Positions 16,224 through 26,024 are shown, counted from the stretch's first letter. The stretch: 64,000 nucleotides of DNA from Bog-473 sp963755495 (GCA_963755495.1 CAVWJS010000006.1:1364001-1428000), one strand, 5' to 3'. Notes: a model not told the origin generated them from the letters alone. Program-made: numbers and translations.

Positions 16224-16240
16224 GGGACGTTCGGCCCTAA
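16224..16240 (+). promoter_or_regulatory. DevR/DosR-like box upstream of the corA region
   Basis: GGGACGTTCGGCCCTAA. No convincing gene begins within 100 bp on the plus strand; corA starts 280 bp downstream. The site could also serve the minus-strand STAS gene, since the element is nearly palindromic. About 280 bp without a recognisable gene (16241-16520) separate it from corA. Confidence 0.55.
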
Positions 16241-16520
16241 CGCAGGATGGTTTGGCAGTGTTCGATGGCATTGATGCCTTTCACTGAGATCACCGTAGCG
16301 AAGCCGATGAAGCCTCCAGTGACCCCTCTACCTGACCATCGTAGCGGTGGGGCAAGGCCTGGCGTGCTCGCTCGAGCAAGGAACTCGCCGCCAGAATACG
16401 CCCCGAATGTCTCGCATGATGCTGAACTGCACGGGATCGAAAGTCGGCCCTGGATCCCACGATATTGCAAACATGGTTGTGGCCTTCTGTGACTGCTGGG
16501 GGAATGGAAGGACATCGACA

Positions 16521-17657
16521 ATGAATCCGGCACCGCTCGAGCACTACCAGCAAGAACGACGTATCGATAGCCCGAGAAGGTCGGGCCAACGGACGGATCG
16601 GGCCGCACCGAAGGGGAGAGCCCAGCTGGTTGAGTCGGCCGGCATTGACCCGGACATCGACCCCGGTTTCGTGAAAACGATACTTTCGACGGGACCCTTC
16701 TTTTGGCTTGATCTGGCTGGTGTACCGGTTGACCGTTTGCTCGAATTCTCCGTGGCACTGGGACTGAGCCCCGATTCAGAACAACATCTCGTGGATCGGG
16801 AGCAACGATCGAGTTTCACCGAAACGCATGATGGCATCCGTTGGGTGGCCCTTGGCGCTCGTGACGACGACCACCAAACGCAAGTTCGGGGCGTGTTTAC
16901 TCGGTCATTTCTGGTCACCGTTCACGATGAACCGTGTCGCGGGCTCGCCGCCGCGCGTCACCGCTACGAACGACTCCTCGGGACCGACCAAGACGATGGC
17001 CCACTGGTGCTCTTCATGGTGCTCGATGCGCTGGCGTCTACGTTCGAGTCAGTACTCGCTCGACTCGACGCCCGACTCGACGAGCTGGAGACAGCCGTCA
17101 TTGGCGGGCCGCCCATGTCCGGTTACCTTCAACAGGTCCTCGAGATTCGCCAGTTGCTCACTCCAATCATGAGAGCACTCGGGCCCTACCGACGAGACCT
17201 GGTAAGCATTCTCGGCGATGTCGATCGGCTCCCGGGTATGCAGGTCGGGACCCAGCAGTACCTCGATTCTCATCGCAATCACGTGGTCGCCCTCTTCGAC
17301 ACGGCGAACGGTTGCCGGGACGAGACGCGCGACGCCATCCAGGCATTCAGCTCGGCCACTTCCGAACGCCAAGGTGAGGTGATCAACTGGCTGACGATCG
17401 TCGCGTCGGTATTCCTGCCGCTCACCTTCGTTACGGGCTACTTCGGGATGAATTTCTCGAACATTACTCACCTGCATGGAACTGTCACTTTTACGCTATT
17501 GGCTGTGGCATTGCCGACCACCCTCGCGATTTCTACCATTGTGATACTGCGTTTTTTGATCCGAAGATTGGGAGTCCGTCTCATCCCATCCCGGTTGCCT
17601 CGGGCCATAGCATCCGCCTCGATCACCTCAAGGGGCGAGGCCACCGAGCCGGAATGA
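16521..17657 (+). CDS. corA: CorA-family magnesium/cobalt transporter
   Basis: A 378-residue CorA-type channel protein. The N-terminal cytoplasmic domain (about 40-310) is followed by two C-terminal membrane helices. The first helix ends in the signature loop YFGMNF (about 316-321) that contains the GMN motif, and the second is FTLLAVALPTTLAISTIVILRFLI. Length fits the family. Such proteins form pentamers that take up Mg2+ or Co2+. ATG 16521 is chosen with GGAAGGA 10 bp upstream; the frame is open further upstream without family sequence. The MgtA-type ATPase follows 225 bp later on the same strand. Confidence 0.88.
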   Translation: MNPAPLEHYQQERRIDSPRRSGQRTDRAAPKGRAQLVESAGIDPDIDPGFVKTILSTGPFFWLDLAGVPVDRLLEFSVALGLSPDSEQHLVDREQRSSFTETHDGIRWVALGARDDDHQTQVRGVFTRSFLVTVHDEPCRGLAAARHRYERLLGTDQDDGPLVLFMVLDALASTFESVLARLDARLDELETAVIGGPPMSGYLQQVLEIRQLLTPIMRALGPYRRDLVSILGDVDRLPGMQVGTQQYLDSHRNHVVALFDTANGCRDETRDAIQAFSSATSERQGEVINWLTIVASVFLPLTFVTGYFGMNFSNITHLHGTVTFTLLAVALPTTLAISTIVILRFLIRRLGVRLIPSRLPRAIASASITSRGEATEPE

Positions 17658-17882
17658 CCTCTAGTCGGCAAAACAGAGTTCGGCGTCGGGCAACTCGAGC
17701 CGTCATTTGCGTGGGTCACCACCGGGATTGCGTGGAATCGGAGGCGTGCGGCGTCGTCGCCTCGTCTTCGGAGTTGATGCAGTTCGTCCATTTTCCTGTT
17801 CGATCCCGCACCGTATGCACCCGGCCAGGCATGCGGATCAGTGGTCCTTGCGGCATTGACTCCCAACAGTGAAGCTGCGCAC

Positions 17883-20585
17883 ATGACCACGGTCACGCCG
17901 CTCCCGATTTTGGCTTTGGACTTGGTCGATGCCGGCAATCTCTCGGCTGACGATGTACTGGCGCGGCTTGGAAGTGGGCCTGACGGGCTTACTTCCGATG
18001 ATGCGGCAGAACGGTTACGACAATTCGGTCCGAACGCACTCGGGACGCACAGGGTGCGCCCGACCGTTGTTCTCATTCGTCAGATTCGGAACCCGATCCT
18101 GATCCTGCTCCTCGGGGCGGCACTCGTGTCGGGTCTGACTGGAGGTGGCGCCAATGCGGTCATCATCGCTGTGATCGTTGCCCTCAGCGTGGGTCTGGGT
18201 TTCTTCAACGAGTACCGGGCGGAGATAGCGATGGCATCGCTCCGCGCCCAGATCCGACAGGAGGCCGAAGTCAAGAGGGATGGTCGGACGAGCCGGGTTC
18301 CGGTAACGGACCTTGTACCCGGCGACGTGGTGTCGCTCCGCATCGGCGACCTTGTACCCGCCGATCTGCGAATAGTGAACGTCGACGAGCTCGAGTGCGA
18401 CGAAGGCGTGCTCACCGGAGAGTCGTTGCCGGTGGCCAAGTCGGCCTCGTCCGTTACCGGCCGCCAGGCACTCGATCAGCCGGGATGTGCATTTATGGGG
18501 ACCGTGGTCCACCAGGGGTCGGCCCATGGCGTAGTGGTTCGCACCGGGTATAGGACGGCCTTCGGGCAGATCGCGGCGGGGTTGGCCGAGAAGCAGGGCC
18601 AGACCGCGTTCGAGGTTGGCCTGTCGCGTTTCTCCCGCTTCTTATTTGAGGTGGCGGCCGTCCTGACGGCGTTCATCTTCATCGTGAATGTGGCGCTGTC
18701 GCGGCCTCTGATCGAGGCCCTGCTCTTCTCACTGGCCATTGCGGTGGGCATCGCTCCCGAGATGATGCCGGCCATCGTGACGGTCAGCCTTTCCGCAGGC
18801 TCCAAGGCCCTCACCGCGAAAAGGGTTCTGGTCAAGCGGCTAGTGGCCATCGAGGATTTAGGGAACATCGAAATCCTCTTCACCGACAAGACGGGCACCC
18901 TCACCGAAGGGGTGATCACCTTCGAACGGGGACTCGATGCCGCGGGTCAGAACAGTGACCGACCGTTAATGCTCGGGCTCGTCTGCAACGAAGCGACGGT
19001 CACTGAAGGTGTCCCGGTCGGTGGGAATGCGCTCGACCAGGCCCTTTGGTTGGCGCCAGGGGCAGGTGCAGGAGAGGGGATCGCAATCAGCGCTGCCGGA
19101 TATCAGAGGCTGGGCATCCTCCCGTTTGATCATGAGCGCCAGCTGGCCTCGGTGCTGGTCAAGGATCCGACTGGAAAGCGGCTCCTGATTACCAAAGGTG
19201 CGCCCGAGGTGGTGTTGAACCGGTGCTTGAACGTCCCTGACGGCGCTGAGCCAACCCTGGAGAAACTTTTCTCCGAAGGAGCCCGCGTGGTGGCCGTAGC
19301 GATCCGGTCGGCCGAATTTGCCGAGGCGCTCACCTCCGGGGATGAACAAGAGCTGGAGCTCACTGGGTTCTTGACCTTTGCTGACCGACCGAAACCCGAT
19401 GCGGGGTCGTCGATCGCCCAGCTCCAGCGGCTGGGGATAGAGGTCAAGATCATCACCGGGGACAACGGCCTCGTCGCAGCCAAGGTGTGCTCCGACATCG
19501 GGTTCGCCTGCCTTGGGGTGCTGAGCGGCGTCGAAGTCGAGGTGCTGGACGATGACCACCTCGAAGCGGCGATCGCCACTACGACAGTGTTCGCGCGGAT
19601 CAGTCCTGATCAAAAGTCGCGGATCATCAAAGTCGCTCGCCGAACGGGAAAGGACGTGGCCTTCCTTGGCGACGGGGTCAATGACGCGGTAGCGCTGCAC
19701 CACGCCGACGTCGGGATCTCGGTGGACTCTGGAACAGATGTGGCCAAGGACGCCGCTGACGTCGTGCTGCTCGATAAGGATCTCGGAGTCCTTGCCGAAG
19801 GAGTGATGGAAGGTCGCCGCATTTTCGCCAACACGATGAAATACGTCCTGATGGCTACTTCCTCGAATTTCGGAAACATGTTCAGTGCGGCCGGTGCCTC
19901 GGTGTTCTTGTCGTTTCTGCCGATGCTGCCGTCGCAGATCCTCCTTAACAACCTCCTCTACAACGCCGGGCAGCTCGTGATCCCGACCGATCGGGTCGAC
20001 CCTGAGGCACTGGCCCGACCGGCGGCCTGGGACATGAAATTCATCCGGAAATTCATGTCCGTATTCGGTCCCGTCAGTTCCGTCTTCGACTTCGTCACCT
20101 TCTGGGTCATGCTTTCTCTGCTCCATGCCGGCCACGCCGAGTTCAGGACTGGATGGTTCGTCGAGTCGATCGCCACCCAAACGCTCGTCGTCTATGTGAT
20201 CCGAACCCGGCGCGTGCCATTCTTCAAAAGCCGTCCCAGCCGGCTCATGTTGCTAGTGCCGACCGGGGCCGCCTTGGTCGGTGCCGTCCTCCCTTACACG
20301 GGAATTGCTCATCTGTTGGGATTCACACCGTTGCCCACAACGTTCTTCTTGCTGCTCTTCGGCATGGTCGTCTTCTACCTCCTCCTCGTGGAGCTGGCGA
20401 AGGCCCGGTTCTATCGCATCCCGCACGCGCAGACTCCCCGACCTCCATCTACCCACACCGAAAAGTTGGAACGGCGCATCCGGCGCCGGGCATCGCGCTT
20501 CGTCCAATTCACCGCTCACGAAGCGACTCTGGGCGGGCGGATGGTTCACTCGTCCATTACCCGTGGTACCAAGGCCTCTTCATAG
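17883..20585 (+). CDS. Magnesium-translocating P-type ATPase (MgtA-like)
   Basis: A 900-residue type III P-ATPase. It shows the actuator motif LTGESLPV (about 178), the membrane segment GIAPEMMPAIVTVSLSAGSKAL characteristic of MgtA/MgtB, the phosphorylation site FTDKTGTLTEG (Asp about 337), the ATP-binding TKGAPEVVL and the hinge FLGDGVNDAVALHHADVGISVDSGTDVAKDAADVVLL. Around ten membrane helices are predicted. It should drive Mg2+ influx. ATG 17883 is the first good start; a GTG at 17841 is in frame but poorly supported. It sits downstream of corA, giving a two-system magnesium cluster. Frame intact. Confidence 0.88.
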   Translation: MTTVTPLPILALDLVDAGNLSADDVLARLGSGPDGLTSDDAAERLRQFGPNALGTHRVRPTVVLIRQIRNPILILLLGAALVSGLTGGGANAVIIAVIVALSVGLGFFNEYRAEIAMASLRAQIRQEAEVKRDGRTSRVPVTDLVPGDVVSLRIGDLVPADLRIVNVDELECDEGVLTGESLPVAKSASSVTGRQALDQPGCAFMGTVVHQGSAHGVVVRTGYRTAFGQIAAGLAEKQGQTAFEVGLSRFSRFLFEVAAVLTAFIFIVNVALSRPLIEALLFSLAIAVGIAPEMMPAIVTVSLSAGSKALTAKRVLVKRLVAIEDLGNIEILFTDKTGTLTEGVITFERGLDAAGQNSDRPLMLGLVCNEATVTEGVPVGGNALDQALWLAPGAGAGEGIAISAAGYQRLGILPFDHERQLASVLVKDPTGKRLLITKGAPEVVLNRCLNVPDGAEPTLEKLFSEGARVVAVAIRSAEFAEALTSGDEQELELTGFLTFADRPKPDAGSSIAQLQRLGIEVKIITGDNGLVAAKVCSDIGFACLGVLSGVEVEVLDDDHLEAAIATTTVFARISPDQKSRIIKVARRTGKDVAFLGDGVNDAVALHHADVGISVDSGTDVAKDAADVVLLDKDLGVLAEGVMEGRRIFANTMKYVLMATSSNFGNMFSAAGASVFLSFLPMLPSQILLNNLLYNAGQLVIPTDRVDPEALARPAAWDMKFIRKFMSVFGPVSSVFDFVTFWVMLSLLHAGHAEFRTGWFVESIATQTLVVYVIRTRRVPFFKSRPSRLMLLVPTGAALVGAVLPYTGIAHLLGFTPLPTTFFLLLFGMVVFYLLLVELAKARFYRIPHAQTPRPPSTHTEKLERRIRRRASRFVQFTAHEATLGGRMVHSSITRGTKASS

Positions 20586-20688
20586 CTGGAGGAGCCACTC
20601 CCTCATGGGAATCTGAGCCGCTCTCTTTTCTTGCGGCGAGCCTCAGTTGCACATGCCCGACTCGCCTCAACTCGGGATGAGCTCACGA

Positions 20689-21354
20689 CTAGCCCTCCTC
20701 GTAGCCTGCTCCCGCTGACGTAGCGGTCCCGTCGTCGATCAGTTTGTGGGAGTAGATGTCGAGTAGCGCCAACGCGATCAATCGGTCTCCTTCAGGTCCG
20801 AACATGTCTGTGCCGAGAGCGCGAGAGACGTGCTCATGTAGCAGGGGAAAGCCGACAGCCATCGCCGTAACGACCGCCGCTCGTATCCTTCGGTCGATGA
20901 CCGGAGTGTCCATGCGGGCCTCGTCGGATCGCACGAGCCATTGCTCCGTCATCGTCACCATCTCGTCGAAGATCGGTCCCGCGGCAAGGGATCCGTCGGT
21001 GAGCGACCGCGCCAGGTAGGGCCCGAAGCGCTTCGATGTCTGCTGGGTGCTTGCCGCGGCGCGGGGATCTTCGAGGAGCTTCGTGTTGACACGGCGCAGG
21101 ATCTCGAACACGTAATCGTCACAGGCCTTGCGGAGGGCTTCCTTCGATCCGTAGTGGTGCCGAAGCAATCCCGGTGAGACGCCCGCGGTCCGGGCAATGG
21201 CCCGGATTGTGGCGCGCTCGTATCCTTCTTCAGCGAAGTGGTCGAGAGCTGCTTCGCGGATGCGGGCCCGGGCCGTGAGGTCCTCGAACGCCAAAGCGCC
21301 TTCGTCCACTTGCATGCCCTGGCGAGCAAATGGACTTGTACGGTCGGAGGTCAT
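20689..21354 (-). CDS. TetR-family regulator
   Basis: A 221-residue repressor-type protein. The N-terminal helix-turn-helix (about 32-75) reads IREAALDHFAEEGYERATIRAIARTAGVSPGLLRHHYGSKEALRKAC, a textbook TetR domain. The C-terminal ligand domain is not assignable. Its ATG overlaps the stop of the ABC permease (ATGA), so it is the last gene of a three-gene exporter operon and probably controls it. The three 19-bp repeats upstream of the operon are the natural operator candidates. Confidence 0.88.
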   Translation of the reverse strand: MTSDRTSPFARQGMQVDEGALAFEDLTARARIREAALDHFAEEGYERATIRAIARTAGVSPGLLRHHYGSKEALRKACDDYVFEILRRVNTKLLEDPRAAASTQQTSKRFGPYLARSLTDGSLAAGPIFDEMVTMTEQWLVRSDEARMDTPVIDRRIRAAVVTAMAVGFPLLHEHVSRALGTDMFGPEGDRLIALALLDIYSHKLIDDGTATSAGAGYEEG

Positions 21355-23006
21355 TCTCCCTGCAAGTCTCGTCGTTTGAAGGCCAACCCTCCAACGAATG
21401 CCGTTGCCAGCCCGACGGCGATCATGATGCCGTTCGCCTCCCAGTTCGGATGCACGGCGGGAGCCGACGCCATGTGATGGAAGACCGAGGTGTCGAGCAC
21501 CCAGTGGTTAATGGCACCGATGCCGCCCACGATGACCAGGAGTAGCGACCACCCCAGCGCGCCGTAGAGGACGATCGAAGTCCACCGGGGTCGGATTCCG
21601 AACGCCAGGACGCCGATCCCCAAGAAGACGATTGCGGGTGGCACAAGGTTCACGCCGGCATCGAACAAGGTGGAGAAGCTCAACCCGGTGTGCTGGGTCG
21701 CGGCACCGAACCAGGCGAAGATGCCAGCACCGATGCCGCTCACTACGAGCACGACCAGCGCCGCCAGGAGCCTGCCGCCGAGCCACGACGGACGCGACAG
21801 CGCGCTGGTCAGGAGGTGGTCTACCCTGCCGCTTGACTCTTCGGCGCGCGCCGAGGTGACCTGACTTGCAGCGACGAAGGCGATCAGGACCGCCTCGATG
21901 AGGAAGCACAAGCCGAGCACTGCGTCGGCCCCGGTCCCGGTCGCTCCGAGCTTGGAGAACACTTCTTCCACTGATCCGGAGATCGTGGCCCCGGCGGACT
22001 TCGCGATGACCCCGTAGAGAAGAGCCGACACGGCGATGGCCACCCACCAGCCGATCACCGTTGCGCGCATCAGACGGATGGCGAGACCCGTCGGGCCAAA
22101 GAGCAGTCCGAGGTGAGGCACTGAGTGAGCCCGGTCGGGAACGATGCTCTCGCCGACGTCGCGCGATCCGGCCAGGTACACAGCGACGGCAACCAGCACA
22201 GCGGTAAGGGCGACGACCGGCAAGAGGGCCAGGGGCTGAGGCGTGGTCAGGGGTTGGAGCTCCTCCACCCAGCCCAGAGGCGAGGCCCAGATCAGCCCGT
22301 GGAGTCCGACGCCCGCATCGGCGATCAGCCGCAGGGCATAGCTGACCCCGAGGAAGGCAGCCCCGAAGGAGGCAGCCTGGCGGCGCGTGGCAGCCAGCTG
22401 GCTGGTCACAGCCCCGACGGCAAGAAACACGACTGCAGTTGTCACCATGGCCAGGGCGAAGTAGAGAGAGGAACCGGCCGGGATCTTCACGCTCGAAGTC
22501 CGGCCCGAGAGGACCGTGATGAGTGCGGTGACCACCCATAGCACCACGACCCCGGCCCCCAGGCCCGCGATTGCCTGGGCGGTGGCGCCCCGCCTGGTCG
22601 TCTGTCCGGTGAGCAGCAGATCCCAGCGTCCGCTGTCCTCCTCTCCACGCATCAGCCTGGTGCTGGTGAGAAGCCCCCAGACAGCACCGAGGATCATGAG
22701 CGTCATGGAGATCTTGAAGACAGTGAAGCCACCCACCGTCTGGAGCTGGGGAGCGGGTCCGAAGAGAGCGCTCATAGCCTTGTTGGTTCCGTAGGTGGCG
22801 GCCAGGGCATCGCGCGTCGTCGGCGTCTTGTAGATCCTGGTGTAGCTGATCTGCGACGAGGCGATGGCGATGCCGAAGATGTAGCCCCACAGGATCCCGG
22901 ATCGAATTGCTTTGCGGGCGCTCAACGCAGCGACGACGCTTGCCGGTGACCCCGCAGAACGCACGGGCGCCGTGATTCGCGCCCGGATCCCGAGATCAGC
23001 CTGCAT
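21351..23006 (-). CDS. ABC exporter permease, large
   Basis: A 551-residue membrane protein with about twelve hydrophobic segments arranged as two related halves of six, separated by the region around residue 280 (GLLFGPTGLAIRLMRATVIGWWVA). Motifs such as RGEEDSGRWDLLLTGQTTRR and RAEESSGRVDHLLTSALSRP in each half mark the two-lobed permeases that pair with tetronasin or multidrug ABC ATPases. Start ATG at 23006 overlaps the ATPase 3' end by 11 bp. Substrate unknown, most likely a hydrophobic antibiotic or lipid. Confidence 0.82.
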   Translation of the reverse strand: MQADLGIRARITAPVRSAGSPASVVAALSARKAIRSGILWGYIFGIAIASSQISYTRIYKTPTTRDALAATYGTNKAMSALFGPAPQLQTVGGFTVFKISMTLMILGAVWGLLTSTRLMRGEEDSGRWDLLLTGQTTRRGATAQAIAGLGAGVVVLWVVTALITVLSGRTSSVKIPAGSSLYFALAMVTTAVVFLAVGAVTSQLAATRRQAASFGAAFLGVSYALRLIADAGVGLHGLIWASPLGWVEELQPLTTPQPLALLPVVALTAVLVAVAVYLAGSRDVGESIVPDRAHSVPHLGLLFGPTGLAIRLMRATVIGWWVAIAVSALLYGVIAKSAGATISGSVEEVFSKLGATGTGADAVLGLCFLIEAVLIAFVAASQVTSARAEESSGRVDHLLTSALSRPSWLGGRLLAALVVLVVSGIGAGIFAWFGAATQHTGLSFSTLFDAGVNLVPPAIVFLGIGVLAFGIRPRWTSIVLYGALGWSLLLVIVGGIGAINHWVLDTSVFHHMASAPAVHPNWEANGIMIAVGLATAFVGGLAFKRRDLQGE

Positions 23007-23895
23007 GGCCGTCCGCACCGTACTGAGCGAGAAACAGCTCTTCGAGCGAGGGCTCACGACTCAACAGCTGCGTGACGCCGGTCGCGGCCAACGCCTTGAG
23101 GAGCGGGTCGATCGATCCCCGCACATGGCACCGGAGAACGTTGCTGTGGGCCTCAACTGCGCTAACCCCCGGGACCGCCGTGAGGTCGGGTACCGGGCCG
23201 TCAAGCGTTGCCTCCACGCTGAGGGCGCTCAGGTGGCGCATCTCGGCCAGCGTGCCCATCTCGATCAGCCTTCCGTCGCGCAAGATACCCACCCGGTCAC
23301 AGAGGGCTTCCACCTCGCTCATGATGTGCGACGAGAGGAAGACCGTCTGGCCCCGTTCCCGAGCTTCGCCGATGCAATGCCTGAAGGCCTGCTCCATCAA
23401 CGGATCGAGCCCGCTCGTCGGTTCGTCGAGGACGAGGAGATCAGGACGAACCATCAATGCCGCAATCAGGATGACCTTTTGGTGGTTCCCCTTGGAATAG
23501 GCGCGCACCTTCTTCGTCGGATCGAGGTCGAACCGGTCGATCAACTCGTCCCGGTAAGCCTCGTCGACCTTGCCATGGACGCGCCCGAGCAGAGAGAGGG
23601 TCTCTGCTCCGGTCAGCGACGGCCACAGGTTCGCTTCGCCGGCAACGAAGGCCAGCCGACGGTGCGTCTCAACGGGCTGGCGTTGACAGTCAAGACCGAA
23701 GATCGTCGACCGGCCCTCGGTCGGTCGGCTCAGCCCCAGGAGAAGGCGGATCGTCGTCGTCTTGCCCGCCCCATTGGGCCCGAGAAAACCGACGACCTCG
23801 CTCTGGGCAACCTCGAGGTTGAGGTGATCGAGGGCCACAACGTCGCCGTAGCGCTTCGTGAGGCCCTTCGTGCGTATGGCCGTGTTCGACATCAA
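22996..23895 (-). CDS. ABC exporter ATP-binding protein
   Basis: A 299-residue ATPase with Walker A GPNGAGKTT (about 39-47), a divergent signature YSKGNHQKVILIAAL in place of LSGGQ, and Walker B LLVLDEPTSGLDP. The YSKGNxQK form is typical of actinobacterial exporters paired with the large two-lobed permease that follows. C-terminal residues 215-299 form the accessory domain of DrrA-like ATPases, ending SLEELFLAQYG. First gene of the operon; the 19-bp repeats lie 40-96 bp upstream. Confidence 0.9.
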   Translation of the reverse strand: MMSNTAIRTKGLTKRYGDVVALDHLNLEVAQSEVVGFLGPNGAGKTTTIRLLLGLSRPTEGRSTIFGLDCQRQPVETHRRLAFVAGEANLWPSLTGAETLSLLGRVHGKVDEAYRDELIDRFDLDPTKKVRAYSKGNHQKVILIAALMVRPDLLVLDEPTSGLDPLMEQAFRHCIGEARERGQTVFLSSHIMSEVEALCDRVGILRDGRLIEMGTLAEMRHLSALSVEATLDGPVPDLTAVPGVSAVEAHSNVLRCHVRGSIDPLLKALAATGVTQLLSREPSLEELFLAQYGADGHAG

Positions 23896-23934
23896 TGCCT
23901 CCTGTGAAGGGACTATACGCGTGAATAGCGTGCC

Positions 23935-23991
23935 ATCTGTATGTATCGGGACGACCTGTATATATGGGGACCATCTGTATGTAACGGGACG
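23935..23991. repeat. Three 19-bp tandem repeats (operator candidate)
   Basis: Three contiguous 19-bp units: ATCTGTATGTATCGGGACG (23935), ACCTGTATATATGGGGACC (23954) and ATCTGTATGTAACGGGACG (23973). Units 1 and 3 differ at one position. They end 40 bp before the ATG of the exporter ATPase on the minus strand, and their AT-rich cores contrast with the GC-rich surroundings. This is the expected place for a regulator with several binding sites, most simply the TetR protein of the same operon. Confidence 0.75.
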
Positions 23992-24186
23992 GAGGATGAA
24001 TCTGCTGGGGCGAACGGCTCCAGCCTGCCAGCCTTACGATTGCATGAACCTCTGACCTGCTTGCTCAACTTCACCGCGTCCAGGACCCGATCTGGGCAAC
24101 CAACCGGACCGGGCACCAGAAGCGGCCGAGGGAGCACCACGGCGGGGAATCATCAACGACAATGCGGCAACGCAGGCGGCCACCTG

Positions 24187-24202
24187 GTGACCTTTGGCCC
24201 TA
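24187..24202 (+). promoter_or_regulatory. DevR/DosR-like box upstream of the MFS exporter
   Basis: GTGACCTTTGGCCCTA: one mismatch from the series in the left half. It ends 64 bp before ATG 24266. The intergenic region 23896-24265 contains only this site and the 19-bp repeats. Confidence 0.45.
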
Positions 24203-24265
24203 GCCGCTTCGCATGCCTGGCGCTGGACTGGATCGGTGAGCGTGCTGACTCGAGCCGAAGCGGTG

Positions 24266-25831
24266 ATGCCTGGTCAACGGGAACCACACCGGTGGTTGGC
24301 TCTGGCCATCGTGTGTCTCGCGGCCCTGATCATCAACGTCGACAACACCATCCTCAACGTCGCGCTCCCCACGCTTGTCCGGGACTTGCATGCCACCTCA
24401 AGCCAACTTCAGTGGATCGTCGACTCCTACGCGATGGTGTTCGCCGGTCTTCTGCTCGTCGGAGGGGCGCTGGCGGACCGATTTGGCCGCAAACGGTTCT
24501 TCATGATCGGGCTTTCCGTTTTCGCACTGGGGTCGATCGGCGCAGCGCTGTCCAATTCGGTGACGACGCTTATTGCATTCCGGGCTCTCATGGGAGCCGG
24601 TGCCGCGCTCACAATTCCGACATCGCTGGCGATCATTAACGACACTTTCCGTGATCCGGGCCAGCGCGCTCGCGCCATCGGTGTCTGGGGCGGCACGATC
24701 GGACTTGGGATAGCCATCGGCCCCATCGCCGGTGGGCTCTTGCTGGCGAGGTTCTGGTGGGGGTCGATCTTCTTGGTCAACGTCCCGATCGCGTGTATTG
24801 GTTTCCTCGGGGCGGCGCGAATAGTTCCCGACTCGAAGAATCCGCACGTGCAACGCCCCGATCCCCTGGGGGCTGCCTTGTCGATCGCCGGTCTCGGACT
24901 GCTGCTCTGGGCGATTATCGAGGGCCCAACCCGGGGGTGGGGGTCGGGCACTGTGGTGGGGACGGGCCTGGCCAGTGTCGTTGTGCTGGGCAGCTTCGTG
25001 ATCTGGGAGTCCCGCAGCACCCATCCCATGCTCCAGCTCGAGTTCTTCCGCAATCGCCGGTTCTCGGTCGCCCTGGCGGCCGAATGCCTCGCTGTGTTCG
25101 GGCTCATGGGGGCGCTGTTCCTCTCTACGCAGTTCCTCCAGTTCGACCTCGGGTTCTCCCCTCTCGAGGCGGGCATCCGGATCCTCCCGATCGCCCTCAT
25201 GGTGGTCGTCGGGGCCACAGTGTCCCCGGTGGCCGCCCGCCTGGTGGGCATCAAGGGCACGGTGTCCGCCGGCCTTGTGTCGATTGCTGCTGGCCTGTGG
25301 CAAGTCTCGGCGTCATCGCGGTTCGGCACGACGTACGGCGACGTGGTCTTGGGCCTGCTCCTGATCGGCTTTGGAGCCGGACTCATGCTGCCGACGGCCA
25401 CGAACTCAGTCATCGGGTCGGTCCCTCGGGGCGACTCGGGGATGGGGTCCGCCAGCAACACCGTGGCCCTCCAGGTTGGCGGCGCGTTGGGTGTCGCTGT
25501 CATCGGCAGCGTGATGCTGACCCGCTACAAGAGCCACATGGCGGAGGCGTTGGTCCGCCGGCACGTGCCTCAATCAGTGGCGCAGACCATCTTCGGGTCT
25601 CTAGGCGCTGCCCTGAGGGTGGCGGCACGCATCGGCGGCTCGACCGGAGTCGAGTTGGCCCGCACCGCGCGTGCCGCCTTCATGAGCGGCAACGACGTGG
25701 CGCTCGCCGTGGGCGCCATCGTCGTTCTCGCCGCCGCGGTGCTCGTGCTCCTCGCGCTGCCCTCGCAGGCTCCTCCTTCGTCGTCGTCCGACGAGCCCAG
25801 TTCAGTGAGTCCGGGGCATCCTCACCTCTGA
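24266..25831 (+). CDS. MFS multidrug exporter, DHA2 (14-helix) type
   Basis: A 521-residue EmrB/QacA-type transporter with about 14 membrane helices. Diagnostic motifs are LDxTIxNVALP in the form NVDNTILNVALPTL (helix 1), WIVDSYAMVFAGLLLVGGALADRFGRKRFF (motif A) and the motif C-like GGTIGLGIAIGPIAGGLLL in helix 5. It should export drugs or cations by proton antiport. ATG 24266 is used; GTG 24236 is an in-frame alternative that would place the box 34 bp upstream. The Ser-rich tail (PPSSSSDEPSSVSPG) is probably disordered. Confidence 0.85.
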   Translation: MPGQREPHRWLALAIVCLAALIINVDNTILNVALPTLVRDLHATSSQLQWIVDSYAMVFAGLLLVGGALADRFGRKRFFMIGLSVFALGSIGAALSNSVTTLIAFRALMGAGAALTIPTSLAIINDTFRDPGQRARAIGVWGGTIGLGIAIGPIAGGLLLARFWWGSIFLVNVPIACIGFLGAARIVPDSKNPHVQRPDPLGAALSIAGLGLLLWAIIEGPTRGWGSGTVVGTGLASVVVLGSFVIWESRSTHPMLQLEFFRNRRFSVALAAECLAVFGLMGALFLSTQFLQFDLGFSPLEAGIRILPIALMVVVGATVSPVAARLVGIKGTVSAGLVSIAAGLWQVSASSRFGTTYGDVVLGLLLIGFGAGLMLPTATNSVIGSVPRGDSGMGSASNTVALQVGGALGVAVIGSVMLTRYKSHMAEALVRRHVPQSVAQTIFGSLGAALRVAARIGGSTGVELARTARAAFMSGNDVALAVGAIVVLAAAVLVLLALPSQAPPSSSSDEPSSVSPGHPHL

Positions 25832-26024
25832 GAGCAGCGCCCCACCCCCCAGTCGTTCCCGCTCACGGCCGCTCGACCTCGAGGACCCGGGTCAAGTACA
25901 GCTGCTCGGCGCGGCGGCGGGCGATGATCGCATGGCCTGCGTGCAACTGTGCTTCCCTCCGGGATCCCGCGTGGGCCCAGGTCTGGCCGGCACGGCCCTG
26001 TGCGTCCATGCGAGCCTCTCAAAG

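Noticed and set aside
16241..16520. Possible small gene between the box and corA
   Set aside because: Short frames occur on both strands (for example an 81-codon plus frame from 16247), but no ribosome site, domain or composition supports one.
18966..20180. 404-codon open frame on the minus strand
   Set aside because: It lies wholly antisense to the intact MgtA-type ATPase, has no ribosome site or domain, and is a third-position GC artefact.
21508..22890. 460-codon minus frame overlapping the ABC permease
   Set aside because: Same strand but different phase from the permease, Arg/Gly/His-rich with no membrane helices; shadow.
22912..23907. 331-codon plus-strand frame
   Set aside because: Antisense to the exporter ATPase with clear Walker motifs; no support of its own.
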